Assembly (NCBI RefSeq): GCF_003054025.1
Contig: NZ_QBKG01000005.1
Location: forward strand, 101,409-165,408
Source of the DNA: Capnocytophaga leadbetteri
GTDB lineage: Bacteria > Bacteroidota > Bacteroidia > Flavobacteriales > Flavobacteriaceae
DNA length: 64,000 bases
Direction of reading: 5' to 3'
Positions 44,345 through 53,315 of the stretch are shown here, one piece after another. A model generated the notes under the pieces. It had not been told where the DNA came from, searched no databases, and worked only from the letters and a program-made list of their open reading frames with translations. The translations under genes and the position numbers were made by a program. How positions within the stretch are numbered: position 1 is the stretch's first letter; each line of letters begins with the position of its first letter.

Positions 44345-45136
44345 TTACAATTTAAAAAGAGTTTCTGAATTTTCGCGAGTTTTATCGGCTACTGCTTTTA
44401 AGGGAACTCCTTTGTAGTGTGCAATAGTTTGTGCTACATATGGCAAAAAGGCGGGCTCATTGCGTCTTTGCTGATGGTATAACAACTGACGCGTTGGTAC
44501 ATTCTTAGGCATCATAAAAGGTGCATCCGTCTCTATAAGCATACGATCTAAAGGTACATAACGTACTACTTCTTCTAAAGCTGCAAATCTGCGCATATCG
44601 GTTATAGCACCCGTAAAACCTATGTAATACCCCATTTCTAAATAAGTTTTTGCCTCTTTTAATTGTCCCGTAAAACAATGCACTACCCCTTCTGGCAATG
44701 AAGAGTGCTCCTTAAGTATGGCTATGAAACGATCGAAAGCTGCTCGTTCGTGAAGAAAGAGCGGTTTTTGTACCTCTTCAGCTAATGACAATTGCGCGTG
44801 AAAACAGCTTTCTTGCACTGGACGAGGCGAAAAATCGCGGTCGAAGTCTAAACCACACTCGCCTACTGCTACTACCTTTTTCTCTTTGAGCAATGCCGCT
44901 AATATCTTTATACTCTCGGTGTTCATCGTTTTAGCATCGTGGGGGTGAATGCCCGCAGTAGCAAATAACGTTTCAGGGTATTCTTTAGCTAAAGCCAAAG
45001 CTTCTTTACTACTTCGCACACTTGTACCCGTGAGTAGTATCTGCTCTACCCCAGCACTTATTGCCCTATCTATTACTTCATCATACTCACCTGCAAACTG
45101 CTTATTAGTGAGATTGATACCTATATCTATATACAT
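44345..45136 (-). CDS. tatD: TatD-family metal-dependent DNase
   Basis: A 263-residue TIM-barrel hydrolase. The start IDIGINLTNKQFAGEYDEVI resembles the E. coli TatD subgroup. Metal ligands: the family Asp replaced as in TatD by IGINLT, Glu in AVGECGLDFDRDF, His in PLFLHERAAF, His in VVHCFTGQ, and Asp in LIETDAPFM. Activity is 3'-5' exonuclease on single-stranded DNA, linked to repair and DNA turnover. It is the last gene of the susC operon-like run, 10 bases after the DUF2809 gene, though probably unrelated in function. Confidence 0.92.
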   Translation of the reverse strand: MYIDIGINLTNKQFAGEYDEVIDRAISAGVEQILLTGTSVRSSKEALALAKEYPETLFATAGIHPHDAKTMNTESIKILAALLKEKKVVAVGECGLDFDRDFSPRPVQESCFHAQLSLAEEVQKPLFLHERAAFDRFIAILKEHSSLPEGVVHCFTGQLKEAKTYLEMGYYIGFTGAITDMRRFAALEEVVRYVPLDRMLIETDAPFMMPKNVPTRQLLYHQQRRNEPAFLPYVAQTIAHYKGVPLKAVADKTRENSETLFKL

Positions 45137-45146
45137 TTCTTTTTAA

Positions 45147-45515
45147 TTAATTACGAGTTGTTAATTGCAAAATGAGGCAGCCTATGGTATAGCTTAGTAT
45201 ATCGCCCCACGAAAAGTGATTGCCTAATATGATATACCCTAAACTTCCTTTAGTAAATCCTAAATAAGTAGCTACTCCAAAATATTGCAATACTTCTACT
45301 AATACTGCAAAAAGAAAAATAGCACCTATCAGCTTGCTCTTGTTTCTAACTTTTACTACCGAAAGTACTAAGCAATACAATAATATCACCACTAATACAT
45401 CGCCTATATAGCCCCTTATGAAACCTATGCGACTGAATACTGTAGCAATGAGAAATTCTATACCTAATAAGGCTAATGCCCATAATGCGTATTTCTTGTT
45501 AAATTTTATTCTCAT
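45147..45515 (-). CDS. DUF2809 membrane protein
   Basis: A 122-residue protein with four hydrophobic segments (about 11-28, 35-52, 62-82, 96-117). The motif AVLVEVLQYFG with the C-terminal SWGDILSYTIGC matches DUF2809, a family of small membrane proteins of unknown function distantly like VanZ. It lies between the SusC-partner lipoprotein gene (8 bases upstream) and tatD (10 bases downstream). The end of the gene merges with an AT-rich repeat-like spacer (45139-45165). Confidence 0.8.
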   Translation of the reverse strand: MRIKFNKKYALWALALLGIEFLIATVFSRIGFIRGYIGDVLVVILLYCLVLSVVKVRNKSKLIGAIFLFAVLVEVLQYFGVATYLGFTKGSLGYIILGNHFSWGDILSYTIGCLILQLTTRN

Positions 45516-45523
45516 TTTAAATG

Positions 45524-46651
45524 TTAGTCGTTGTTAGGAAACGCATACCCCATTCCTCTGTAATTATCAAAGGTTGCCCCTGCAGGTATGGGCATATTTA
45601 AACCTCCATAAGCTGACCAGTCCCAAAGGAAGGTCTCATCATCGGTTACTTGCTTAGTATAAGGTTCTTTCTTCTTTCCATTCAAAGGTAGATAAAACAG
45701 CAAATCAGAGTGCGCTGGCTGTAGGTGCCATAGCTTATCAACTACCTCACGTGGAGTAAGAGCTCGCTGCCAAAATCGAACTTCTCTGATAAGTTGCTCA
45801 CTACCAGCTATCGTCAGCTGATTGAGAGACAAATACTCACCCTTTATTTGCTCTTGAGCAAGTAGTTCGCCATTGACATATACCCTAAGCGTATGGCTAT
45901 CATAGCTCACTGAAAGGGCATACCATTTGTTAGCGGCTGCCTGCAAACGCTCTTTAGAAACAGTTAGTGTTCTTTCAGCCCAGTTTACTCGTAATTGTTG
46001 TGCCATAAAGCCTACTGATAGCGTGTCATTAATAGTTATCAGAGGCGTATTATCGGCTATAGTAGGCAGATTTACCGTAAATTCTAACGTCCAGCGGGGG
46101 AGCTTTTCTCTAAGTAACCCTGATTTAGTAGCATTTGTGGTACCCATACGCAGTATTTTAGCCCTTACCTCTTGACGGACAATAAGCAAGAGCCTGTCTT
46201 GTCCGTTTAACACTGGTAGGTTCTTACTGCCTAACAGCTGTAGTGGCAACGCATATACCTCATTTTCATCGGCAAAAGTAAGTCCTTCAACTAATAAGTT
46301 TATAGCCGACTCACGGTCGTTGCGGTCGAATATCACATTATCATCTATTTTGTAGGTCGCTTTAGGCAACAACTTATAGGCAGTGCCGTATTGCGCATTA
46401 TAGTCGGTGAGAGCCTGAGCATCGCCAACTACTATGGTAGCGGCTGTTATCTCTTCTGAAGGCTGCAATAGCTTAGCTTTTAGCACCTTTATTTCATTTT
46501 CTTGGAAAGGTATCACATAGACCTCACGAGTGCTACTACCGTCTAAGTACAATGCTTGACGTGTAGGAGGTGCCGGAGTGACATCGTCTCCTTCATTTTG
46601 GCAAGCCCCTAAAGTAGCTGCCAAAGCTATATATATAAATACTTTTTTCAT
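45524..46651 (-). CDS. DUF1735 / LamG-like surface lipoprotein
   Basis: A 375-residue lipoprotein with signal and lipobox LGAC (Cys17). The residues after the Cys (QNEGDDVTP) are acidic, like the lipoprotein export signals that place lipoproteins on the cell surface in Capnocytophaga and Flavobacterium. Residues about 35-160 resemble DUF1735 (BT_3987-like) domains. Residues about 175-375 look like a concanavalin-A/LamG fold (KWYALSVSYDSHTLRVYVNGELL). It begins 5 bases after a susC gene, the position normally held by susD. Glycan or glycoprotein binding for the SusC pore is an inference. Confidence 0.75.
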   Translation of the reverse strand: MKKVFIYIALAATLGACQNEGDDVTPAPPTRQALYLDGSSTREVYVIPFQENEIKVLKAKLLQPSEEITAATIVVGDAQALTDYNAQYGTAYKLLPKATYKIDDNVIFDRNDRESAINLLVEGLTFADENEVYALPLQLLGSKNLPVLNGQDRLLLIVRQEVRAKILRMGTTNATKSGLLREKLPRWTLEFTVNLPTIADNTPLITINDTLSVGFMAQQLRVNWAERTLTVSKERLQAAANKWYALSVSYDSHTLRVYVNGELLAQEQIKGEYLSLNQLTIAGSEQLIREVRFWQRALTPREVVDKLWHLQPAHSDLLFYLPLNGKKKEPYTKQVTDDETFLWDWSAYGGLNMPIPAGATFDNYRGMGYAFPNND

Positions 46652-46656
46652 AACAC

Positions 46657-49479
46657 TTAGAATTGAAAATTAACCTTTAGTCCGTAACTCCTTACACTAG
46701 GCAACATAAATAGGTCGTAACCAGCCTCATAAGTGCCCGTACCTGATACTAACTCTGGGTCGAAAGGAGCTTTGTTATAGAGCATCAGCACATTGTCAGC
46801 TATGAGTGACAGGCTAAAGTCTCTAAAGCCTTTTATCATAGAAATCTTATTGAAATGGTATGTAAGTGCTAAGCGTTGTAGGCGTAAGTTAGTAGCCTCA
46901 TACACATACTTTTCAGTAGGTTTGTGTTGAAAATAATAGGGCGCAGGAATACCTAAAAGATCGTTTTCGGTATCGCGTGCTGTAGCCGAAGCTTGTGAAA
47001 CCCCATAACGGTCTAAATAGCGCTCGGTATCTGATAACACTTCACCCCCTAAACGCGCTTTTATCCAAAAATCAAAATCCCAATTTTTGTAAGTCATAGC
47101 TCCTTTTAACCCAAAAAGCCAATCGGGATTGGTACTACCTAAGCGCTTGCCATTGGTATCGTATAAGTCGCCTATCTGGTCGCCCTCACGCAGTCTGAAA
47201 TAATCATTTAGTACTTGTTCTGTACCTAATTGCGTTATCTTATTGCGGTTGGCAGTAGCATTGAGAGCCAATCGATATCTGAAAAGGCTAGAATTATTTC
47301 TATAGATAGCCGATAACTCTATACCTTGGTTTTCTACTTCGCCTGCCTGCGCCCATTGATAGGTATATACAGAACCATACGGCATAGCTGTTGGCACTAA
47401 CTGATTGCTGGTGAGAGTGCGGTACACAGCAGCATTTAGCCCTACCTGATCATTCAACCAACTCGTGCTAATACCTGCTTCGTAAGAGCGGGTGCGTTCA
47501 GGCTGTAGTTTTTCGGGGAGGAAGATGCGTTCATTCCAACCTTTATAGCGAAGAGGGGCTGCTACTTCAGTGTAAAATGCCCATACTTTAGCATTTAGCA
47601 AATACTTAATATCTAAGTCGAACATTCTGAGCAAGCTGGTAGACAAGCCTACTGATGGACTTATGACAGCTTTGCTACTAGCATAAGGGTGAGATAATGA
47701 GAAATCAGCTCGCCCTGAAGCGGTTAGCTGTATATATTTCCACCAGACTTCAGCCAAAAGAAAGGCAGCCCCATTCTTCTGCTGATAATCAAGGTGGTTA
47801 GGGAGTGCCCTCAGTTGTGAAGGAGTTATATTTGCTATATTAAATTTATTGGGAGAAAGCAAATTGCCTCCATACCCCTCTCTGTTTTGTGCCGTAGCCT
47901 GATAGATAGCCCCTGCATAGGTAGTGAACTGTAAATGTCCGTATATCGTACTTACATATTTGAGTATGGCATCGGCATATTGCTGTTGGGTACTCTCTTT
48001 CTCTGAGGCATAATAGCCATTTTCGCCTGCATAAGCTGGTAAGGTAGAAGCATAATGCCTGTCCTCGTGCTTATAGTAGCTATTATCTAAGCTGAAACGT
48101 GTAGTAAGACTCAATCTATTACTGATGTTGAAAAACAGTTTGCTCGACAAAAAATAGCGATCTTTGCTCTCAGGACGCACATTGCGATAGGCTACCCAAT
48201 AGGGGTTTTGTATATTCTCGCCCATATCGGCAGGCGTATCAGCTGTGCCTGACCCCGCATACCAATATTGTTTAGCGTAGCCCGCTGCGGGGTCATAACG
48301 TTCGAAATAACGCTCTTGGGCAAAGTTTTCGCCTCTGGGGTAAAGATAAAGCCCCGCAATAGGGTTGGAAGCGATGCCGTGCCCCACTTGGTTGCGCTGA
48401 AACTGGTGGGTATACCCCCCTGTGAGGTCTAACACTATATCTTCATTAAGCAACTCGTTAACGTTGCGCACCCATATATTATAGCGGTTGTATGCCGTAT
48501 TGGGTACTACCCCCTTAGTCTGCAATGCCCCCACCGAAGCATAAGTACGGTTAGAGATACTACCCCCCGAGAGATTGACTGCCGTCATAGCCTGATAGCC
48601 TGTTCGGAAGAAATCTTTGGCATCAAAAGACGAAGGGGTACTGAGCTTGCGTCCCCACGAGGTGTATTGCCCTGCCTCATTGCCATAAGTGTTTTGCATT
48701 TGGGGCAAATCATACGCATTTTCAAACTGAAGAGAAGATGATAAACGCACTCTAATATCTCGGTTTTGAGGTTTTTGGGTTTGTATAAGCACCACTCCGT
48801 TAGCGGCCGATGCACCATAGAGTGCTGAAGCTGAAGCGCCCATAAGTACCCGCACCTCTTTTATGTCTTCTGGATTGAGATCTGAAGGCTGGTCGTATGG
48901 CACTCCGTCTATCACATAGAGCACATTATTATCTGAAAACAAGGAGCGCATGCCGCGCATCATCACCCTACGCTCGCCCACCCCTAAGGCAGTGCGCTGC
49001 ACATTAAGTCCAGCGACCATTCCGTCTAAAGAGCTTAAGGCATTATCGCTTTGCCCTTGACTGATGTACTTCTGAGTGAAAGCTTCTATTTTATAAGGTA
49101 TATTACTAGTTTTTTCTATACCTAATGCTATCATTTTTTCCTCAGGAGGTGCTGGGTAAAAACATATTTCTTCTTCTGGTAGCACTACATTCATCGTAAT
49201 TTCAGCAGCATTGATTTTAGGCACTAATTTACTCACACTTCGGAAGCCTATCGTACTGAAATCTAAGGTACTACCTGCAAGCACTTTTAGCTGGTACTTA
49301 CCATCTACATCAGTAATTACTCCTTTTGCAGAGGCAGTACCTCTTACTACTACCGATACCCCCATTAAAGGCGTACCGTCAGCCTCTTTGACTACTCCGC
49401 TAACAAATTTGAGTTGCGCCTGCGCCACCCCTGAAAGCCATAGCAAACAAAATATTAACCATCGTACTTTATTTTTCAT
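46657..49479 (-). CDS. SusC/RagA-type TonB-dependent outer-membrane receptor
   Basis: A 940-residue protein: signal peptide (MKNKVRWLIFCLLWLSGVAQA), a carboxypeptidase-regulatory-like beta domain (about 23-100; SGVVKEADGTPLMGVSVVV), plug domain (about 115-235) with the SusC signature NVLYVIDGVPYDQPSD and SASALYGASAANGVVLIQT, then a 22-strand-type barrel ending in the C-terminal aromatic LKVNFQF. SusC proteins import glycans or peptides with TonB energy, capped by a SusD lipoprotein. No SusD follows; a DUF1735/LamG lipoprotein does. A Cys/Pro-rich insert (EEEICFYPAPPEEK) precedes the plug. It has a promoter at 49507-49536. Confidence 0.9.
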   Translation of the reverse strand: MKNKVRWLIFCLLWLSGVAQAQLKFVSGVVKEADGTPLMGVSVVVRGTASAKGVITDVDGKYQLKVLAGSTLDFSTIGFRSVSKLVPKINAAEITMNVVLPEEEICFYPAPPEEKMIALGIEKTSNIPYKIEAFTQKYISQGQSDNALSSLDGMVAGLNVQRTALGVGERRVMMRGMRSLFSDNNVLYVIDGVPYDQPSDLNPEDIKEVRVLMGASASALYGASAANGVVLIQTQKPQNRDIRVRLSSSLQFENAYDLPQMQNTYGNEAGQYTSWGRKLSTPSSFDAKDFFRTGYQAMTAVNLSGGSISNRTYASVGALQTKGVVPNTAYNRYNIWVRNVNELLNEDIVLDLTGGYTHQFQRNQVGHGIASNPIAGLYLYPRGENFAQERYFERYDPAAGYAKQYWYAGSGTADTPADMGENIQNPYWVAYRNVRPESKDRYFLSSKLFFNISNRLSLTTRFSLDNSYYKHEDRHYASTLPAYAGENGYYASEKESTQQQYADAILKYVSTIYGHLQFTTYAGAIYQATAQNREGYGGNLLSPNKFNIANITPSQLRALPNHLDYQQKNGAAFLLAEVWWKYIQLTASGRADFSLSHPYASSKAVISPSVGLSTSLLRMFDLDIKYLLNAKVWAFYTEVAAPLRYKGWNERIFLPEKLQPERTRSYEAGISTSWLNDQVGLNAAVYRTLTSNQLVPTAMPYGSVYTYQWAQAGEVENQGIELSAIYRNNSSLFRYRLALNATANRNKITQLGTEQVLNDYFRLREGDQIGDLYDTNGKRLGSTNPDWLFGLKGAMTYKNWDFDFWIKARLGGEVLSDTERYLDRYGVSQASATARDTENDLLGIPAPYYFQHKPTEKYVYEATNLRLQRLALTYHFNKISMIKGFRDFSLSLIADNVLMLYNKAPFDPELVSGTGTYEAGYDLFMLPSVRSYGLKVNFQF

Positions 49480-49506
49480 AATCTTAGCATTTTTAAGTAC
49501 ACGCTA

Positions 49507-49536
49507 CAAATGTACAAAAATTTTCCGAATAAACAA
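49507..49536 (-). promoter_or_regulatory. Promoter for the susC operon
   Basis: Minus strand: TACATTTG (49507-49514) and TTG (49534-49536), spacing 19; 27 bases before the susC start. Confidence 0.75.
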
Positions 49537-49592
49537 GAAAAAAAGAAAAATATGATCATAAATATTTAGTTCAAACACACAATTCGAGCCTT

Positions 49593-49667
49593 GAGCGAAG
49601 GATGAGCGAAGGATGAGCAAAGAATAAAAGTAAATTTTAGGCTCTTGTATTTCGTATTTCGTATTTA
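49593..49667. repeat. Two short tandem repeats between susC and ffh
   Basis: Three 11-base units GAGCGAAGGAT, GAGCGAAGGAT, GAGCAAAGAAT (49593-49625), and three 7-base units GTATTTC, GTATTTC, GTATTTA (49647-49667), the latter just ahead of the ffh -7 box. Confidence 0.85.
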
Positions 49668-49680
49668 TTTATTATCTTTG
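49651..49680 (+). promoter_or_regulatory. Probable promoter for ffh
   Basis: TATCTTTG at 49673-49680 is a good -7 element 23 bases before the ATG. The -33 region (TTC at 49651-49653) is weak and lies in the 7-bp repeat, so copy-number change there would alter the spacing. Confidence 0.6.
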
Positions 49681-49703
49681 CCCCACTTTTAAAATAGAAT
49701 AAA

Positions 49704-51032
49704 ATGTTTGATAATTTAAGCGATAAATTAGAGAAAGCCCTGCATAACCTCAAAGGGCACGGTAAAATTACCGAAATTAACGTAGCCGAAACCCTTAAAG
49801 AGGTTCGTCGTGCGCTATTAGATGCCGACGTAAACTACAAAATAGCTAAAGATTTTACCAATACCGTAAAAGAAAAAGCTATCGGACAGCAGGTGCTTAC
49901 TACCCTACAACCTGGTCAGTTGATGGTGAAAATCGTAAAAGATGAACTTACCCAACTGATGGGAGGTGATGCCGCTGGGGTAAATCTGTCGGGCAATCCT
50001 ACCGTGATATTAATGTCGGGGTTGCAAGGTTCGGGTAAGACTACTTTCTCTGGAAAATTGGCTAACTATCTGAAAAGCAAAAAGAACAAAAAGCCCCTCT
50101 TAGTGGCTTGCGACGTGTACCGCCCTGCGGCGATAGACCAGCTGCACATAGTGGGCGAGCAGGTAGGCGTACCGGTATTTTCAGATAAAGGCAATAACAA
50201 TCCTGTAGATATCGCTCTGAAAGGCTTGGCTTACGCTAAAGAAAATCATCTGAACGTGGTGATTGTCGATACGGCAGGTCGTTTGGCAGTTGATGAGCAG
50301 ATGATGAACGAAATATCAAACATTCACCAAGCTATCAAACCTCACGAAACGCTCTTCGTAGTAGATGCGATGACAGGGCAAGACGCGGTAAACACGGCTA
50401 AAGCCTTTAATGATGTTCTTAACTTTGACGGGGTTATCCTTACTAAATTAGATGGTGATACCCGCGGAGGGGCTGCCATCACTATCAAATCAGTAGTAAA
50501 TAAGCCTATCAAGTTCGTAGGTACGGGCGAGAAAATGGACGCTATAGATGTGTTCTACCCTGACCGTATGGCTGACCGTATACTCGGTATGGGGGACGTG
50601 GTTTCGCTCGTTGAACGCGCCCAAGAGCAATTTGACGAAGAACAGGCTCGCAAACTACAGAAGAAAATTGCTAAAAACCAATTTGGCTTTGATGACTTCC
50701 TTGAGCAAATACAGCAAATAAAGCGTATGGGTAGTATGAAAGACCTACTCGGTATGCTACCAGGGGTGGGCAAAGCGGTGAAAGACCTCGACATAAAAGA
50801 CGATGCCTTTAAGCATATAGAGGCTATCATTCACTCAATGACCCCTAAAGAGCGCAGCAACCCTGCCATTATAGATATGAGCAGGAAAAAACGTATCGCT
50901 AAAGGTAGTGGTCGTGAGCTTCAGGAGGTGAACCAACTGATGAAGCAGTTTGAGCAAATGAGCAAAATGATGAAGATGATGCAAGGCGGCGGCGGTAGAA
51001 AAATGATGCAAATGATGCAGGGAATGAGATAA
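49704..51032 (+). CDS. ffh: Signal recognition particle GTPase Ffh
   Basis: A 442-residue SRP54. N domain (1-85), G domain with G1 GLQGSGKTTFSGKLA, DVYRPAAIDQL, G3 DTAGR and G4 TKLDGDTRGG, then the methionine-rich M domain (about 300-442; KMMKMMQGGG, MMQMMQGMR), which binds signal sequences and 4.5S RNA. It targets nascent inner-membrane proteins to the translocon. It is single-copy and first in the ffh - unknown gene - folD run. Confidence 0.96.
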   Translation: MFDNLSDKLEKALHNLKGHGKITEINVAETLKEVRRALLDADVNYKIAKDFTNTVKEKAIGQQVLTTLQPGQLMVKIVKDELTQLMGGDAAGVNLSGNPTVILMSGLQGSGKTTFSGKLANYLKSKKNKKPLLVACDVYRPAAIDQLHIVGEQVGVPVFSDKGNNNPVDIALKGLAYAKENHLNVVIVDTAGRLAVDEQMMNEISNIHQAIKPHETLFVVDAMTGQDAVNTAKAFNDVLNFDGVILTKLDGDTRGGAAITIKSVVNKPIKFVGTGEKMDAIDVFYPDRMADRILGMGDVVSLVERAQEQFDEEQARKLQKKIAKNQFGFDDFLEQIQQIKRMGSMKDLLGMLPGVGKAVKDLDIKDDAFKHIEAIIHSMTPKERSNPAIIDMSRKKRIAKGSGRELQEVNQLMKQFEQMSKMMKMMQGGGGRKMMQMMQGMR

Positions 51033-51058
51033 AACCTAATGATAAAAAATTACTGTTT

Positions 51059-51490
51059 ATGAAAAAGTTTATAGAAACCGTAGTAAAGAACAAGGAGGTG
51101 TTCTACTTAGAAGTAGACGAATCGTTCGCTATGTGTAGCTCAGTATCTTTTTATATAGAAGAGACTAACGAGGCTATTCCGGTTGCCCTCTTTTTTGAGG
51201 ACAAAGACGCTGCTTTGGCTTGCAAAACTGAAGATTGGAAAGACGGCATACTGCAATCAGCTACCTTAGAAGAATTTATCGAAATTTGCTTTGGTATGCA
51301 GGTAGAGACAATGGCTGTGGGAATAGGCTTTAAAGCTGACCTATCGGGCGGTGAAGAATACATACCTACAGAGATTGTAAAAGCTCTTATAGATGAAATA
51401 GAAAGAACAAAAACCTCTACTACTTTTAGCGATTCTTTTGAGTCTTTAGCACAAGTAAAAGAGGCTTTGCAAATGATAGGCGAACAATAA
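51059..51490 (+). CDS. Small cytosolic protein, DUF2750-like
   Basis: A 143-residue soluble protein. The pattern of an N-terminal helix, two strands (VFYLEVDESFAMC), PVALFFEDKDAALAC, then a Trp-containing segment (TEDWKDGILQ) and TLEEFIE resembles DUF2750 proteins. Their function is unknown. The assignment is by eye and tentative. It lies 26 bases after ffh and 27 bases before folD. A wall-to-wall acidic composition suggests a folded cytosolic protein rather than a membrane one. Confidence 0.55.
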   Translation: MKKFIETVVKNKEVFYLEVDESFAMCSSVSFYIEETNEAIPVALFFEDKDAALACKTEDWKDGILQSATLEEFIEICFGMQVETMAVGIGFKADLSGGEEYIPTEIVKALIDEIERTKTSTTFSDSFESLAQVKEALQMIGEQ

Positions 51491-51517
51491 CATTAACAAC
51501 TAAATACTATAATAAAA

Positions 51518-52402
51518 ATGACTATTTTAGATGGAAAAAAGACCTCGGAAGCACTCAAGCAAGAAATTGCTGAAGAAGTAAAACAACTGAAAGCAGCTGG
51601 TAAGAAAGTACCTCACTTAGCCGCTGTATTAGTAGGCGACAACGGCGCAAGTATTACCTACGTAAACAGCAAGGTAAAAGCCTGCGAACAGGTTGGTTTT
51701 GCTTCTACCCTTGTAAAACTGCCTGCTGACATAACAGAGGAAGCGCTCTTAAAAGAAATAGACAAGCTCAACGCTAATGCTGATATTGATGGTTATATAG
51801 TGCAATTGCCACTGCCTAAGCATATCGATGAGCAGAAAATACTCTTAGCTGTAGACCCTAAGAAAGATGTAGATGGTTTTCACCCTGCTAACTTTGGTAG
51901 AATAGCCCTTGATATGGAGGCTTTTATACCTGCAACTCCCTTTGGTATTATGGAGCTCCTTAAGCGCTACGAAGTACCTACCAAAGGCAAGCACGTAGTG
52001 GTAGTAGGGCGTTCGCATATAGTGGGTAGACCTATCAGTATTTTGCTCAGCCAGAAAGGTGCTCAAGGCAATGCTACCGTTACCCTAACCCACAGTCACA
52101 CTCCTAATCTTGCTGACTTTACTCGTCAAGCTGACATCATAGTAATGGCGTTAGGAATACCAGAGTTCCTCAAAGGCGATATGGTAAAAGAAGGGGTAAC
52201 CGTGATAGATGTAGGTATTACACGTCTGCAAGACGATAATGCCCCTAAAGGATACCGTATAGTAGGCGATGTAGCTTTTGATGAAGTGAAAAATAAAGCT
52301 AGCTACATCACCCCTGTACCTGGTGGCGTAGGCCCTATGACGATAGCTATGCTACTGAAAAACACCTTGTTGGCTTGTAAGTGGAGAGAGAGTCGTAAGT
52401 AA
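51518..52402 (+). CDS. folD: Bifunctional methylene-THF dehydrogenase/cyclohydrolase
   Basis: A 294-residue FolD that interconverts 5,10-methylene- and 10-formyl-tetrahydrofolate with NADP+, supplying formyl groups for purines and formyl-Met. Motifs: YVNSKVKACEQVGF with the catalytic Lys, GYIVQLPLPKHID, KDVDGFHP, VVVGRSHIVGRPIS (nucleotide binding) and TPVPGGVGPMTIAML. All signature residues are present. An AT-rich 7-8-base repeat begins with its stop codon. Confidence 0.96.
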   Translation: MTILDGKKTSEALKQEIAEEVKQLKAAGKKVPHLAAVLVGDNGASITYVNSKVKACEQVGFASTLVKLPADITEEALLKEIDKLNANADIDGYIVQLPLPKHIDEQKILLAVDPKKDVDGFHPANFGRIALDMEAFIPATPFGIMELLKRYEVPTKGKHVVVVGRSHIVGRPISILLSQKGAQGNATVTLTHSHTPNLADFTRQADIIVMALGIPEFLKGDMVKEGVTVIDVGITRLQDDNAPKGYRIVGDVAFDEVKNKASYITPVPGGVGPMTIAMLLKNTLLACKWRESRK

Positions 52403-52434
52403 ATTGCAAATTGGTAATTGCCAATTGATAATTA
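52400..52434. repeat. AT-rich 7-8-bp repeat after folD
   Basis: Units of 7-8 bases (TAAATTGC, AAATTGGT, AATTGCC, AATTGAT, AATTA) run from the folD stop codon into the tpiA promoter, and include its TTG element at 52418-52420. Confidence 0.6.
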
Positions 52435-52447
52435 TTTTGTATCTTTG
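52418..52447 (+). promoter_or_regulatory. Promoter for tpiA
   Basis: TTG at 52418-52420, 19 bases, TATCTTTG at 52440-52447. Confidence 0.8.
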
Positions 52448-52494
52448 CGCCACAAGACAACACTTACCACCTGAAAATAAAAAATTCATTATAT

Positions 52495-53244
52495 ATGAGA
52501 AAAAAAATTGTAGCAGGAAACTGGAAAATGAATAATGATGTAAACAAATCATTAGCCCTTATTTCAGACCTATTGAAAAAAGTACCTCAAACTGATGCAG
52601 AGGTGATGATTGCCCCTACTTTTGTAAACCTTATCCCTTCAGTAGAAGCTGCTAAAGGTAGCGCTATAGAAGTTATCGCTCAGAATATGCACTTCGCTGA
52701 AAACGGAGCTTATACAGGCGAAATATCTGCTGAAATGCTAAATGCTATCGGAGTGAAAACTACTATTTTAGGTCACTCTGAACGCCGTGCTTATTTCAAC
52801 GAAACAGACGAAAGTCTTGCTAAAAAAGTAGATACCGCCCTAAAACACAATATGCGTGTGGTATTCTGTATAGGTGAAGAGCTTGCAGAACGCAAAGCAA
52901 ACAAGCATTTTGATGTAGTAGGTAGCCAAATAAAGAATGGATTATTCCATCTACCTGCTGAGGCTTGGCAACATATCGTATTGGCTTACGAACCTGTTTG
53001 GGCTATCGGCACTGGCGAAACTGCAAGTCCGGAGCAAGCACAAGAAATTCACCATTTTATTCGCAAAACAATTGCTGATAAATACGGCAAAAACGTAGCT
53101 GATAGCGTGTCTATCTTATATGGTGGCAGCGTAAAACCTGATAACGCTAAAGAAATCTTTGCTAAAGAAGATGTAGACGGCGGACTTATCGGAGGGGCAG
53201 CTCTTAAAGCTGATGATTTCATCAGTATCATCAAAAGTATTTAA
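52495..53244 (+). CDS. tpiA: Triosephosphate isomerase
   Basis: A 249-residue TIM barrel. N-terminal KIVAGNWKMNNDV (Asn, Lys of the active site), LGHSERRAYF with the catalytic His near residue 97, VLAYEPVWAIGTGE with the catalytic Glu near 168, and the phosphate loop YGGSVKPDNAKE. It interconverts dihydroxyacetone phosphate and glyceraldehyde-3-phosphate in glycolysis. Its own promoter and a terminator make it a single-gene unit. Confidence 0.98.
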   Translation: MRKKIVAGNWKMNNDVNKSLALISDLLKKVPQTDAEVMIAPTFVNLIPSVEAAKGSAIEVIAQNMHFAENGAYTGEISAEMLNAIGVKTTILGHSERRAYFNETDESLAKKVDTALKHNMRVVFCIGEELAERKANKHFDVVGSQIKNGLFHLPAEAWQHIVLAYEPVWAIGTGETASPEQAQEIHHFIRKTIADKYGKNVADSVSILYGGSVKPDNAKEIFAKEDVDGGLIGGAALKADDFISIIKSI

Positions 53245-53257
53245 GTTATTATTATGC

Positions 53258-53300
53258 AGAAGAGACTGCCCAAAAACCTTTCGGGCAGCCTCTTCTTTTT
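53258..53300 (+). terminator. Terminator after tpiA
   Basis: Arms AGAAGAGACTGCCC (53258-53271) and GGGCAGCCTCTTCT (53283-53296) pair with one mismatch, followed by a T run. It lies only 16 bases before the hemE ATG, so read-through or attenuation into hemE is possible; no separate hemE promoter is seen. Confidence 0.85.
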
Positions 53301-53315
53301 TACACCTAACAAAAA

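Noticed and set aside
53258..53315. A riboswitch or haem-responsive leader in front of hemE.
   Set aside because: The only structure is an ordinary terminator of tpiA; no recognisable riboswitch core is present.
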